DNA from: Flagellimonas hadalis
GTDB lineage: Bacteria > Bacteroidota > Bacteroidia > Flavobacteriales > Flavobacteriaceae
DNA: 64,000 bases
Reading direction: 5' to 3'
Assembly: GCF_007785775.2 (NCBI RefSeq)
Contig: NZ_VNIK02000006.1
Span: forward strand, 62,001-126,000
The notes below the pieces were generated by a model, which saw only the letters and a program-made list of their open reading frames with translations, was not told where the DNA came from and did not search any database. Below, piece by piece: positions 17,737-25,773 of this stretch. A program made the position numbers and the translations under genes. The number at the start of each line of letters is the position of its first letter. The first letter of the stretch is position 1.

Positions 17737-17970
17737 ATGAAAAGGGCCTGCATCGATTTGGAATACAGCCTTAGGCCAAGGATCACCAAGTTTTTGCTTA
17801 CCCGGGTCGATGGTGAATGTTGCGGCGACTTCTCCTGCTACCATTTTGATGTGGATGTAAAACGGAACTGGGTCTGGATCTCGGAAAAGACCCCTAAGGA
17901 ATGCATCAAAAAAATACTGCCCGATTTTGATATCGAGATCAATGGGGCCAATGTTCCTTCCGTAGCCTGA
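17737..17970 (+). CDS. Small hypothetical protein
   Basis: I do not recognise this family. From the ATG at 17737 it is 77 residues (start MKRACIDLEYSLRPRITKFL). An in-frame ATG at 17653 would add 28 hydrophobic residues that look like translated promoter sequence, so the shorter form is preferred. It is rich in charged residues and contains the cysteine cluster GECCGDFSC, then DVDVKRNWVWI; the C-terminus is predicted soluble. The four closely spaced cysteines could bind metal or form disulfides. Its stop at 17970 directly abuts the stop of the convergent phosphodiesterase gene at 17971, leaving no room for a terminator. Confidence 0.55.
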   Translation: MKRACIDLEYSLRPRITKFLLTRVDGECCGDFSCYHFDVDVKRNWVWISEKTPKECIKKILPDFDIEINGANVPSVA

Positions 17971-19092
17971 TCACTCCGCTACTTTGATTTCCCATTCAAC
18001 AATGGGTTGCACCTTTGGTGCCACATAAGCGCCCAACGCCTTTAGTGTTAAGGTCAAGCCATCTTTTCTTTCCAAGGTTTTGATGTTGATGGTCTTTGTT
18101 TCGCCAGCAGGAACGGTAAACACAGGGGAGCTGGAATAAAAAGTAAAGGGCATCTGGTTCTCGAAAATGAGGTCACTACTGGAAACGTTCTTCATGGTCA
18201 CTTCCAGAATAGAGGTCTTGTTGATGTATTGCGCCTTTTCAACTTGGATGCAAGCCTGTAACAGCGGAACCAAATTTTCCTTCTTTCCCACCAAAAGTGA
18301 ATTGAAAACGGCCACCGTTCTCCCGGCAAACAATGCTTCTTTTAGGGATTCCTTTGTTTTTTCCTTGGCAAAGACCAAGGTGACCGGGCGGTCATGCCCT
18401 TTCTCCGCATAGTCCCAATCAATAAGACCATGGATGTCACTGTTGCCCATGATGGCCAGATTGTGCTCCAGGGCCAACGCCAACGATTCTTCTGCATAAT
18501 CTCCCATATTGATGACCTCGATACCGTGCAGTTCGCCATTTTGGATACGTTCTTTTTGAAAATCACTCAAAATAGGGTTGCCCGTGGGAGATTGGGGGTG
18601 CCATGCTGGGTGGTTCCAAAACACAAAGGCATTTTGGCGTTTTGCTTCGGCAAAGGAGTCTTCGGCCTCGTCGTTCAACAATTTGTTCGCATCCTGTATA
18701 AAAATGGCATTACTGTGCCCCATCGGTGCCTGCCGCGTGATTTCCGAACCATGCACGACCAATAGGTCGTGGTCCTTGGCTTCTTGCAGGGCAATTTCAT
18801 AGGACCTGTTCCGATCGGGGTGGGGAATATCTTCCTTGTGTGGCTGATATTCAATATGTTCCGTGAGTGAAATAACGTCCAGATTGTCCCGCAGCGCCTC
18901 CATGACCCGAATGGTGGGCCACACATTACCATCGGAAAAGACGGTATGCTGGTGCAGGTCGGTCTTTAAGGTTTTAAATCCCGGTACATCAGGAAAAGCA
19001 AGGGGTCTGGCACTTTGGTGGGTATGCTTTTGCGCAAATATCGGGGAAATGGTCAGTAAGCAGATCAATAGGGGTAGAGGTTGGAACTTCAT
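17971..19092 (-). CDS. Secreted PHP-domain phosphodiesterase (Sb-PDE family-like)
   Basis: The ATG at 19092 gives 373 residues with a Sec signal peptide (MKFQPLPLLICLLTISPIFAQ); upstream in-frame codons only add a non-signal leader. The PHP metallophosphoesterase domain is evident from DLHQHTVFSDG near 45-55, LTEHIEY, VHGSEIT, FWNHPAW and GNSDIHG, which supply His, Asp and Glu ligands for a polynuclear metal site. A C-terminal beta-sandwich-like segment of about 100 residues follows. It is probably periplasmic and hydrolyses phosphodiesters or phosphomonoesters, perhaps for phosphate scavenging. The substrate is unknown. It stands alone, convergent with the preceding small gene. Confidence 0.82.
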   Translation of the reverse strand: MKFQPLPLLICLLTISPIFAQKHTHQSARPLAFPDVPGFKTLKTDLHQHTVFSDGNVWPTIRVMEALRDNLDVISLTEHIEYQPHKEDIPHPDRNRSYEIALQEAKDHDLLVVHGSEITRQAPMGHSNAIFIQDANKLLNDEAEDSFAEAKRQNAFVFWNHPAWHPQSPTGNPILSDFQKERIQNGELHGIEVINMGDYAEESLALALEHNLAIMGNSDIHGLIDWDYAEKGHDRPVTLVFAKEKTKESLKEALFAGRTVAVFNSLLVGKKENLVPLLQACIQVEKAQYINKTSILEVTMKNVSSSDLIFENQMPFTFYSSSPVFTVPAGETKTINIKTLERKDGLTLTLKALGAYVAPKVQPIVEWEIKVAE

Positions 19093-19300
19093 GGCAGTGG
19101 TTTTGTTAAAATTAGTGAACTGCGGGCAATGTTTCAACTTCCTTTGGTGGATTTTACAAACTGATAACCTAAAAATAGGATACACTTAGTCTTCTGACCG
19201 TTCTTCCGTGTGCATCACAATTAATAAATATTTAAGGTTTTCAAAAGTGCAGATAAACAAATTCCTCACTAGGTTTGTCGGTTGAAAAAAACGGTATCTC

Positions 19301-19759
19301 GTGCACAAAGATTTGATCATAGCGGCACTTTGGAGCCTGTCCCCTTTTGGAGAGGCCAAAGTGGGCATACCCTACGGCATCTACCAGGGCGTGAACGAAT
19401 ATCTGGTGTTCATTGCCTGCTTTTTGGCCAATGTGCTCGTATTTCCGATCATGATGATCTTTTTGGAGCACATCAACAAGTATTTGGTCAAGTGGAGGTT
19501 CTATAAAAGATCGGCGGTCTATGTGGGGCAGCGGGCCAAAAAAGGCTCAGGCGGCAAGGTCCAGAAGTACGGATTTCTAGGTATAGTACTCTTCGTAATG
19601 GTCCCTTTGCCTGGAACGGGAGTGTATGCGGGAAGTATTGCTGCCTATCTTTTCAAGATGAAAAAAAGGCAGGCCTTCGCAGCCAATACAATCGGGATTT
19701 TCCTTTCTTCGGTAATTGTTTGGGTGACCACCTTGTTATCCATGGAAGGTGTCCAATAG
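19301..19759 (+). CDS. Small multi-drug export family membrane protein (COG2426-like)
   Basis: Translation from a GTG at 19301 gives 152 residues; I see no in-frame ATG close upstream. There are about four hydrophobic segments (near 5-25, 32-55, 95-120 and 130-148), with a polar KRSAVYVGQRAKKGSGGKVQK loop between. The motifs SPFGEAKVGIPYGI and MVPLPGTGVYAGS are typical of the PF06695 family. Despite the family name, the substrate and direction of transport are unproven. It is 103 bp upstream of the DUF808 gene and could be cotranscribed with it. Confidence 0.8.
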   Translation: MHKDLIIAALWSLSPFGEAKVGIPYGIYQGVNEYLVFIACFLANVLVFPIMMIFLEHINKYLVKWRFYKRSAVYVGQRAKKGSGGKVQKYGFLGIVLFVMVPLPGTGVYAGSIAAYLFKMKKRQAFAANTIGIFLSSVIVWVTTLLSMEGVQ

Positions 19760-19862
19760 CAAATCACCCGATTCATTTTTATTTTTTTTAATGCCTCGTT
19801 ACACTTGGATTTGTTTATTTTGCTTTCGATCAATGAAAGTTTCTCAACGCTAAAACACACCT

Positions 19863-20729
19863 ATGGCTTCTGGTTTTTTTGCAGTATTGGACGATATTTC
19901 TGCCCTAATGGACGATGTGGCGTCCATGAGCAAGATTGCAACCAAAAAAACAGCGGGAATATTGGGCGATGATTTGGCAGTGAATGCCGAGAAAGCGACC
20001 GGTTTTGTGTCCAACCGGGAAATACCTGTACTATGGGCCATTACCAAAGGTTCCTTTTTGAACAAATTGATCATTCTCCCCATTGCATTTTTATTGAGTG
20101 CCTATCTTCCTACCGCGATAACCATCATTCTTTTGTTGGGAGGGGTGTATCTTGCCTATGAAGGTGCAGAAAAGGTCTATGAGTTCTTTTTTCCCCATAA
20201 GGAAGAATATGCAGAGCAAACTGCTACTGTTCCTGAAGAAGATTTGCCCGCATTGGAGAAGACCAAGGTGAAGCAGGCCATTATCACGGATTTTATCCTT
20301 TCCATAGAAATTGTCATCATCGCATTGAGCACCGTGGTCAACGAACCTTTGGCTACACGCATAGTTGTGGTGTCGGTAGTGGCCCTCTTGGCCACTGTAG
20401 GCGTATATGGCATTGTGGCTTTGATCGTTCGGATGGACGATTATGGGTACAAACTGATCCGACTGAACGATAGGGACGATAGCTTCTCGGACAAGGTGGG
20501 CATGGTATTGGTCAATGCACTGCCCAAAATCATCAAGGCCCTCTCTATTGTGGGTACCTTGGCCCTTCTATTGGTATCTGGCGGCATATTCAACCATAAC
20601 ATTGAATACCTCCATCATTTATTTCCTCAATTTCCATCCATGCTGAAGGATTTTTTGGTAGGCTTGGTAGTGGGCCTTCTGGCCCTTTTGCTGATGAAGT
20701 TGGTGAAAAAGATTTTCAAGGGGAAATAA
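19863..20729 (+). CDS. DUF808 (YedI-like) inner membrane protein
   Basis: The 288-residue protein matches the DUF808/YedI family from its first residues (ASGFFAVLDDISALMDDVASMSKIATKKTAGILGDDLA). It has about six or seven transmembrane segments in the remaining part, starting near residue 65. The N-terminal helical region is cytoplasmic and highly conserved in the family. Function is unknown, although family members occur widely in Gram-negative bacteria. The gene is convergent with creD, with a 9-bp-stem hairpin between them. Confidence 0.9.
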   Translation: MASGFFAVLDDISALMDDVASMSKIATKKTAGILGDDLAVNAEKATGFVSNREIPVLWAITKGSFLNKLIILPIAFLLSAYLPTAITIILLLGGVYLAYEGAEKVYEFFFPHKEEYAEQTATVPEEDLPALEKTKVKQAIITDFILSIEIVIIALSTVVNEPLATRIVVVSVVALLATVGVYGIVALIVRMDDYGYKLIRLNDRDDSFSDKVGMVLVNALPKIIKALSIVGTLALLLVSGGIFNHNIEYLHHLFPQFPSMLKDFLVGLVVGLLALLLMKLVKKIFKGK

Positions 20730-20762
20730 GTCAATTTTAAAGGCAACCTTTTTAGATAATGC

Positions 20763-20790
20763 ACACTGCTCCGGAAAACCAGAGCAGTGT
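20763..20790. terminator. Hairpin between convergent DUF808 and creD
   Basis: ACACTGCTC at 20763-20771 and GAGCAGTGT at 20782-20790 form a perfect 9-bp stem with a 10-nt loop. No proper T run follows on either strand, so termination may be weak or of another type. Confidence 0.5.
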
Positions 20791-20797
20791 ACGTTCC

Positions 20798-22150
20798 TTA
20801 ATCTTCCAACTGTCCCGACCAATCAATTTTTCTCGAAGTGTACATGATGGTGGCCAGAATCACAAACAGTCCTATGCTGCCTACCAAAAGGGCGTAATCT
20901 TCCAGTTGTATGATCACAAAGATGAAGGAGTAGAGCCCCAACATGGACCCCAAAACCAGTAAAGTGAATTTCCGGTTCTTGAGAATGGACCTGGAATAAA
21001 TGGTGATCAAAGACACAATGGCACCACCGGAAACTACATAGGCAAAAAGGTAGTTTTTGTGCTCTGAAATGGATATCAACAGGGTGTAAAAAAGGACCAA
21101 GGCCAAACCTATCATCAAATATTGAAAGGGATGAATGGAAATCTTGCTGCTAATTTGGATCAGAAGGAAAACCAATAGTGTGAGGCCAATGATCATAAAC
21201 CCATATTTACTGGTGCGCGAGGTTTTCTGGTAATCGTCCACAGGAACCAAGAACTCGGTGCCAAAGGCAAACTCCGTTAAATCGGGAAGGTGGTCAAAAA
21301 AGGATTGTCCAAACCTTCTATTGGTTTCCAAAACCTTCCACCGGGCCTCAAATCCGTTCTTTGAAATTTTCTTTCCTTCCGTGTCAGGTAAAAAATTTCC
21401 ATTAAAACTAGGGGAGTGCCAGTTGGACTTCATCGCCACTATGGTCTCCTTACCAATGGGGACATATTGCAAACGATTACTGCCATTTATGGTAATATTG
21501 GATTCAAAATCCAATGTGCTGTTTTGAATTTCTTCCAGATCGAGAATAAAATCGGATTCAAGTGTGTTCATGTAGGCATTATCGAACTTCGGTTTTAGAT
21601 CGTACCGTTGATTGTTGAGGTTGATGGCCACCGTATTTCGGATGCCCTTCAAGTTGCTTACCTGATACACGATTGTCGCCTTGTCCCAAAGTATATCCTC
21701 TTCCCCAACCTCCATTTCTTTAAAACTGGGATTGGAGAAAGTTCCCTTTAGTTCCGAATTTGAAGTGTATACCACAGATTTGTATATGCCACGTTCCAAA
21801 GGTTGTGTGGTGACATTGGAATTTATATGTAGTTCATCAGGGAAGAAATACGCCTCATGCCTTACCGCTTTTTCTGTTTTGAGAAAGGTCTTGGTCTTTT
21901 CATCAAATACCTTTTCTTCTACATATTGATGATAGGGAACCTTCAAAATGGGGCCATTGATGATGACTTCCTCGCCCCATTTGCTGTTGATTTCCGAGAT
22001 CACTTCCTGCTGCCGATGTCCGCGTTCGCGTATAAGGTCGTCCACAAAGCCCAAGGGGACCAATAAAATAAGGATCAGGAATCCTACCGTGATCATTTTT
22101 GCGGAGATGGAGTTTTTTAGCCAATTGCCGATGCGTTTTTGTAGTGTCAT
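20798..22150 (-). CDS. creD: CreD-family inner membrane protein
   Basis: The 450-residue protein has an N-terminal transmembrane helix (about 20-38), a large periplasmic domain (about 40-300) with PILKVPYHQYVEE, and a cluster of about five C-terminal transmembrane segments. This is the CreD (Cet) architecture. In enterobacteria CreD affects envelope integrity and colicin tolerance and is controlled by CreBC. Here no two-component system is near; instead the upstream gene is a winged-helix regulator, and a shared 22-bp palindromic site (22163-22184) lies just before creD. It probably has its own promoter under that regulator. Confidence 0.9.
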   Translation of the reverse strand: MTLQKRIGNWLKNSISAKMITVGFLILILLVPLGFVDDLIRERGHRQQEVISEINSKWGEEVIINGPILKVPYHQYVEEKVFDEKTKTFLKTEKAVRHEAYFFPDELHINSNVTTQPLERGIYKSVVYTSNSELKGTFSNPSFKEMEVGEEDILWDKATIVYQVSNLKGIRNTVAINLNNQRYDLKPKFDNAYMNTLESDFILDLEEIQNSTLDFESNITINGSNRLQYVPIGKETIVAMKSNWHSPSFNGNFLPDTEGKKISKNGFEARWKVLETNRRFGQSFFDHLPDLTEFAFGTEFLVPVDDYQKTSRTSKYGFMIIGLTLLVFLLIQISSKISIHPFQYLMIGLALVLFYTLLISISEHKNYLFAYVVSGGAIVSLITIYSRSILKNRKFTLLVLGSMLGLYSFIFVIIQLEDYALLVGSIGLFVILATIMYTSRKIDWSGQLED

Positions 22151-22162
22151 AAATATAAAATT

Positions 22163-22184
22163 AAAGTACTTTGAAAAACAAAGT
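22163..22184 (-). promoter_or_regulatory. Candidate operator upstream of creD
   Basis: The plus strand here reads AAAGTACTTTG, AAAAA, CAAAGT. It contains the 17-bp inverted repeat ACTTTG-N5-CAAAGT at 22168-22184, preceded by another half site. 20 of 22 positions match the site at 23110-23131 upstream of the regulator operon. It lies 13-34 bp before the creD start codon. Confidence 0.65.
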
Positions 22185-22199
22185 GAATTGATAAAAAAA

Positions 22200-22496
22200 T
22201 TATTTAGGGTTTCTGATCAGATCTTCCAAGGCATCAATATGTTTTTTAAAGGCTTGTTTGCCCAAAGGGGTAATGAAGTATTTGGTATTGGGTTTTTTGC
22301 CAATAAAAGCTTTTTCAACTTTGATGTATTCCGCATTTTCCAAGGTCTTGGTATGGCTTGCCAAATTACCGTCCGTAACATCCAAGAGTTCCTTGAGCCG
22401 ATTGAAATCAACATCGTCATTGACCATCAAGATGGACATAATGCCCAACCGGATGCGGTGATCAAAAAGTTTGTTGATATTATCAATGAGCCCCAT
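22200..22496 (-). CDS. Winged-helix transcriptional regulator (HTH_34-like)
   Basis: A 98-residue single-domain winged-helix protein. The helix-turn-helix is LKELLDVTDGNLASHTKTLE near 34-53, followed by a wing with KKPNTKYFITPLGKQAF near 68-84. This matches the ArsR/MarR-like HTH_34 type that usually represses its own operon. Its stop-to-creD distance is 49 bp and its start is 1 bp from the stop of the upstream membrane protein gene. No sensor domain is present, so it may respond through its membrane partner or through dimer state. The pair of palindromes at 22163-22184 and 23110-23131 are its natural candidate sites. Confidence 0.88.
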   Translation of the reverse strand: MGLIDNINKLFDHRIRLGIMSILMVNDDVDFNRLKELLDVTDGNLASHTKTLENAEYIKVEKAFIGKKPNTKYFITPLGKQAFKKHIDALEDLIRNPK

Positions 22497-22497
22497 A

Positions 22498-23106
22498 CTA
22501 CTTCCTATCTTCCTTAAAATGCATTATTGTTCCATAAACAATGTGCAAGACACCAAATCCAAGTACCCAAAACCAAAATCCATAGCCGGGAAATGCTGCA
22601 CATATCAGTCCTAAAACAATTTGGCTGTAGCCAAGGTACTGGACGGTGCCAATGGTGTATTTTGAAGCGTTGACGAGTGCCAGACCGTAGAAGATGAGCA
22701 TCAGGGAGGCTGTGAGACCATAATGCCTGCTATGCAGTTTTATCAAGATATAGATGCCGCCCGTCACCATGGGTACAAAAAAGTTGATCAGCAGCCTTTT
22801 GGTGGTTTCATCCCAAATTTTCTCATTGTTCCGTTTGGCCTTTCTGGTGGTCAATAAATAGGCTGTCACAAAACTGAGCACCGCGACCAAGATCAAGATT
22901 CCGATGATTGATTTGAACTTTAGACTATCAACGGTCAGTACTTCATAGTCATTGGGCAAAAGAAACATGTAAGCTACCGTAGCCCCAGTAATGGCGTAGA
23001 TTCCTGCCAGAATACCCGATAGCCCTGTGAGCGATATGAAACGAGACGAACGACTCATCATGTCTTTGATCTGGGAAATGTCGTCCAAGTATTTTTTTGA
23101 ATCCAT
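22498..23106 (-). CDS. Hypothetical multi-pass membrane protein cotranscribed with the winged-helix regulator
   Basis: The 202-residue protein has a soluble N-terminal start (MDSKKYLDDISQIKDMMSRSSRF) and about five or six hydrophobic segments: near 25-50, 65-88, 105-125, 130-148, 155-172 and 175-190. I recognise it only as the unnamed integral membrane protein that accompanies HTH_34 regulators in Bacteroidota. It ends 1 bp before the regulator start, so the two are translationally linked. A regulator-membrane-protein pair of this type may sense envelope state, with CreD as output; that is inference. Confidence 0.8.
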   Translation of the reverse strand: MDSKKYLDDISQIKDMMSRSSRFISLTGLSGILAGIYAITGATVAYMFLLPNDYEVLTVDSLKFKSIIGILILVAVLSFVTAYLLTTRKAKRNNEKIWDETTKRLLINFFVPMVTGGIYILIKLHSRHYGLTASLMLIFYGLALVNASKYTIGTVQYLGYSQIVLGLICAAFPGYGFWFWVLGFGVLHIVYGTIMHFKEDRK

Positions 23107-23109
23107 CGT

Positions 23110-23131
23110 AAAGTACTTTGAAATTCAAAGT
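23110..23131 (-). promoter_or_regulatory. Candidate operator upstream of the membrane protein-regulator operon
   Basis: The plus strand reads AAAGTACTTTG, AAATT, CAAAGT. It includes a perfect 17-bp palindrome ACTTTGAAATTCAAAGT at 23115-23131. It matches the site before creD at 20 of 22 positions. It lies only 3-25 bp from the start codon at 23106, close enough to block initiation of transcription or translation. Confidence 0.65.
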
Positions 23132-23186
23132 TAAAATAAAAATTGAATAAAAATAATTTTTTTGGATAATGGGCTATTTTTATCCC

Positions 23187-23555
23187 ATGAACCCGGCCGA
23201 AGAATATATCTTACATCAGAAAGAACCTTTTAGGAGCATTTTGATGCACTTAAAGGCTGTCATCGAAGCCGTTGTGCCCAAGGTGGATATGAAATACAAA
23301 TGGGGTATCCCTTGCTTTTATGTGGACAAACAGCCCATTTGCTATTTGAATGTTTCCCAAAAGAAGAGATATGTGGATATCGCCTTTTGGAGTTCGGCCC
23401 ACTTGACCCTTCATTTGGATAAGATGGCCACGGAGAACAGAAAAGTGGTCAAATCGCTACGTTACCTTACCTTGGAGGAAATCGACGATGCCGTTCTTGT
23501 TGATGTGTTGAAGGAAGCCTACTCACTTCGGGACAAAGGGTTTTATAAAAACTAA
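23187..23555 (+). CDS. DUF1801 domain protein
   Basis: From the ATG at 23187 the protein has 122 residues (an ATG at 23169 adds six). The sequence MNPAEEYILHQKEPFRSIL, the block MKYKWGIPCFYVDKQPICYL and a YVDIAFW strand are characteristic of DUF1801 (YdhG/YdeI-like) proteins. They form a small alpha/beta fold of unknown biochemical function; relatives are linked to freezing tolerance or iron-sulfur handling in a few species. It is cytoplasmic, stands alone, and overlaps the convergent PepSY gene by 4 bp at its 3' end. Confidence 0.85.
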   Translation: MNPAEEYILHQKEPFRSILMHLKAVIEAVVPKVDMKYKWGIPCFYVDKQPICYLNVSQKKRYVDIAFWSSAHLTLHLDKMATENRKVVKSLRYLTLEEIDDAVLVDVLKEAYSLRDKGFYKN

Positions 23556-25120
23556 CCTTTGCTCGGCACAAATTCACCCTTTTTGGGTTTCAACTTAAAA
23601 AAAGCGATCCAAAGAGTGGTCAGGCCAAGGAACAACCAGAGTAGGTCCACCAAGAGTATATGGTACTGATCGTTGGAAATGGAGGACCATATCCAATTCC
23701 CGGAAGCCACACCGTTGGCAATGGGTATCAAAAGCCCCAGCATACCACCTGTGATCAAAGTCCATTTGTTGGTAAAGGCGATGTTCTTTTTGAAGATAAA
23801 AAAGAGGGAGGCTACCAACCAGATAGGGAAATAGGTACGGTACATGAAGGCCATGTCCACATGACTGGCAAACTTCACAATGATAAATTCCAGGGCGGTC
23901 ACGGGGTACATGGAAAGGCAGATCGCCATATAGATGTTGGCCACTTGATGGTTGAACTTTCGTCGTTTTTCAGGGATGTTCTTTTTGTCCCGTGCCACCA
24001 ACCAGATCATGATCCCGGATAGGATCACAAAGCAGGAAACCAATCCAAGCACAAAGGATATGACCCGTAAACCATAGCCTCCATAATCGCCAAAGTGCAA
24101 ACGGAACATCATGTTCTTGACGCCGTCCAGATAAGAATTGTTGGTCAGGGGCACCTTTTCTTCCACTATGGAACCATCTGCAACTTTGTATATCCGATGG
24201 CCCAGACCATTCAATTTGGTGCCACGGCCCAAATACCCACTGATGGCAGCATGCATGTTTTGGTCTCCATAGTTGAAGATGTGGGCTTCCGTGACCCTAA
24301 AATCGGGCCATTCCTCCTTAAGGTCCGCAACAAGGGGGTCTATGCTGATGGGGCCTTCAAGCCTTTCGTTGTAAAAAGCATATTCGGGATGGTTGTACTC
24401 CAAATCTTCATACAGTTTATTCTGGTCACCATCGTAGAATCCCATTACCACAGGAAGTATCAAGATGCCTTTCAATAGGAAGAAGGCCCCTGTTACGGCA
24501 TACACAAACTGAAAAGGGAAGCCTATCACACCAAGTGCTGTGTGGGCATCTGTCCAAATTGTCTTGATCTTCGCCCATGGCCTAAAGGTGTAAAAATTGG
24601 AAATGATCTTGTCCCAATGCACCAAAATCCCCGTGATGATGGCGAAAAGGAAAAAGAAGGCCACAAAACCGGACAAGTATCTACCATAAGGGTAGGGAAT
24701 TTGGTCCAGAAAGTGCAGGCGATAGAGAAATTCGCCCAAGTGGTACGAACCGCGGTAATCCCCGGTGCTCTTATCTTCCGTGTCCACGTAGAAGAACACA
24801 CGTGCCTTGTCCTCCTCTTTGGCCAGGGAATCCTTTGAGGCGGTCAGGCTGACGGATATGTTCCGTTCGTTGAAATAGTGGTAGAGCTCCACATCCCTGC
24901 CATACAGGTTGTGGTCTTTGGAAAGGTCGTTCAAATAGCCATCAACACTACCGGGAATCTCATCGGCCAAGGAAACATTGTGCCCCCGTTGCCAGTTGGT
25001 GATCTCATCCCGGAAAAAGGAAAACGAGCCTGCAAAGAAAATCACATATAGGCCCACACTGATCACGATACCGCTGACCGTGTGCGTATGGAACAAAATA
25101 TTATAGATTCGGTTTCCCAT
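23552..25120 (-). CDS. PepSY-associated TM protein, probable ferric-siderophore reductase
   Basis: From the ATG at 25120 (MGNRIYNILFHTHTVSG) the protein has 522 residues; an upstream in-frame codon at 25171 is unlikely. It shows the PepSY-TM architecture: a first helix near 12-35 with a conserved His pair region (FHTHTVSG), a periplasmic part with PepSY-like segments, FLYRLHFLDQIPY, MFRLHFGDYGGYGLR, and several C-terminal helices. Members such as FoxB/FsrB-type proteins reduce iron in imported siderophores using inner-membrane haem. It is the last gene of the iron operon that begins with the TonB receptor; 4 bp separate it from the small membrane protein gene upstream. Confidence 0.85.
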   Translation of the reverse strand: MGNRIYNILFHTHTVSGIVISVGLYVIFFAGSFSFFRDEITNWQRGHNVSLADEIPGSVDGYLNDLSKDHNLYGRDVELYHYFNERNISVSLTASKDSLAKEEDKARVFFYVDTEDKSTGDYRGSYHLGEFLYRLHFLDQIPYPYGRYLSGFVAFFFLFAIITGILVHWDKIISNFYTFRPWAKIKTIWTDAHTALGVIGFPFQFVYAVTGAFFLLKGILILPVVMGFYDGDQNKLYEDLEYNHPEYAFYNERLEGPISIDPLVADLKEEWPDFRVTEAHIFNYGDQNMHAAISGYLGRGTKLNGLGHRIYKVADGSIVEEKVPLTNNSYLDGVKNMMFRLHFGDYGGYGLRVISFVLGLVSCFVILSGIMIWLVARDKKNIPEKRRKFNHQVANIYMAICLSMYPVTALEFIIVKFASHVDMAFMYRTYFPIWLVASLFFIFKKNIAFTNKWTLITGGMLGLLIPIANGVASGNWIWSSISNDQYHILLVDLLWLFLGLTTLWIAFFKLKPKKGEFVPSKG

Positions 25121-25124
25121 AAGG

Positions 25125-25424
25125 TCAGATGATTGGATTGGTTTGGTTGCCAATATAAAAAATGACCCCAAGCAACAGTGAGGTCAACAAATAAATGCCC
25201 CAGGTTTTCCAGCCGTTTTTGCCCAGAAATCCCACGACCATCAAAATGGCCCATAAGATAAAGGCAGAAAAGGTACTTGTAATGATCACGGTCACATGGT
25301 TGACCCAACTGGCCAAGGCCATGTGGAAGAGGACAGAGACCATTAATCCCCCGAAAATGGCAGCAGTGATCTTGGCAAACCGTTGCCAGGGCGATGGGGT
25401 CAGGTATTTTTTATTGGCAGGCAT
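25125..25424 (-). CDS. Small membrane protein of the iron operon (DUF3649-like)
   Basis: The 99-residue protein has three hydrophobic segments (about 18-36, 45-65 and 72-90). Its placement directly before the PepSY gene (4 bp) and after another small membrane protein (3 bp) copies the DUF3325-DUF3649-PepSY order of proteobacterial siderophore loci. Residues SPWQRFAKITAAIFGG fit the DUF3649 start, but a profile search would be needed to confirm the family. It is probably an accessory to the reductase in the inner membrane. Confidence 0.7.
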   Translation of the reverse strand: MPANKKYLTPSPWQRFAKITAAIFGGLMVSVLFHMALASWVNHVTVIITSTFSAFILWAILMVVGFLGKNGWKTWGIYLLTSLLLGVIFYIGNQTNPII

Positions 25425-25427
25425 AGG

Positions 25428-25760
25428 TTAGAAGAGAGCAATTTCGCAGATGATGGATATAATCAGGGTCAAGGTCAAAAACCAAGGGTTCAGTATTCGC
25501 AAAGGGGCCAGTAGGATGACCAGACTGGCAATGGTCATCAGGATGACGAAATAAGTGAACGTTCCAGAAGCAGCACCCCAATAAATACAGCTCAGCCCCA
25601 ATGAAACGATCAAAAGGGCCGAGCCGGAATATTTGGAAATCTTCGCATGTCCACCGATCCATTTTTCAAGACCAAGACTACCAGTCATGGCCATCTTTTG
25701 GGATGTACCGTACAAAAGGTAAAAACCGATAAAAATGAGCAAAGTGATTCCAGTGGACAT
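25428..25760 (-). CDS. Small membrane protein of the iron operon (DUF3325-like)
   Basis: A 110-residue integral membrane protein with about four hydrophobic segments (3-18, 45-62, 65-85 and 90-108) and a short polar loop GLEKWIGGHAKISKY. By order and topology it corresponds to the DUF3325 member of PepSY-type siderophore reductase operons. Primary sequence alone does not let me name it firmly. It lies 13 bp after the DUF4198 gene and 3 bp before the next small membrane protein. Confidence 0.68.
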   Translation of the reverse strand: MSTGITLLIFIGFYLLYGTSQKMAMTGSLGLEKWIGGHAKISKYSGSALLIVSLGLSCIYWGAASGTFTYFVILMTIASLVILLAPLRILNPWFLTLTLIISIICEIALF

Positions 25761-25773
25761 ATCGGGTATCCGT

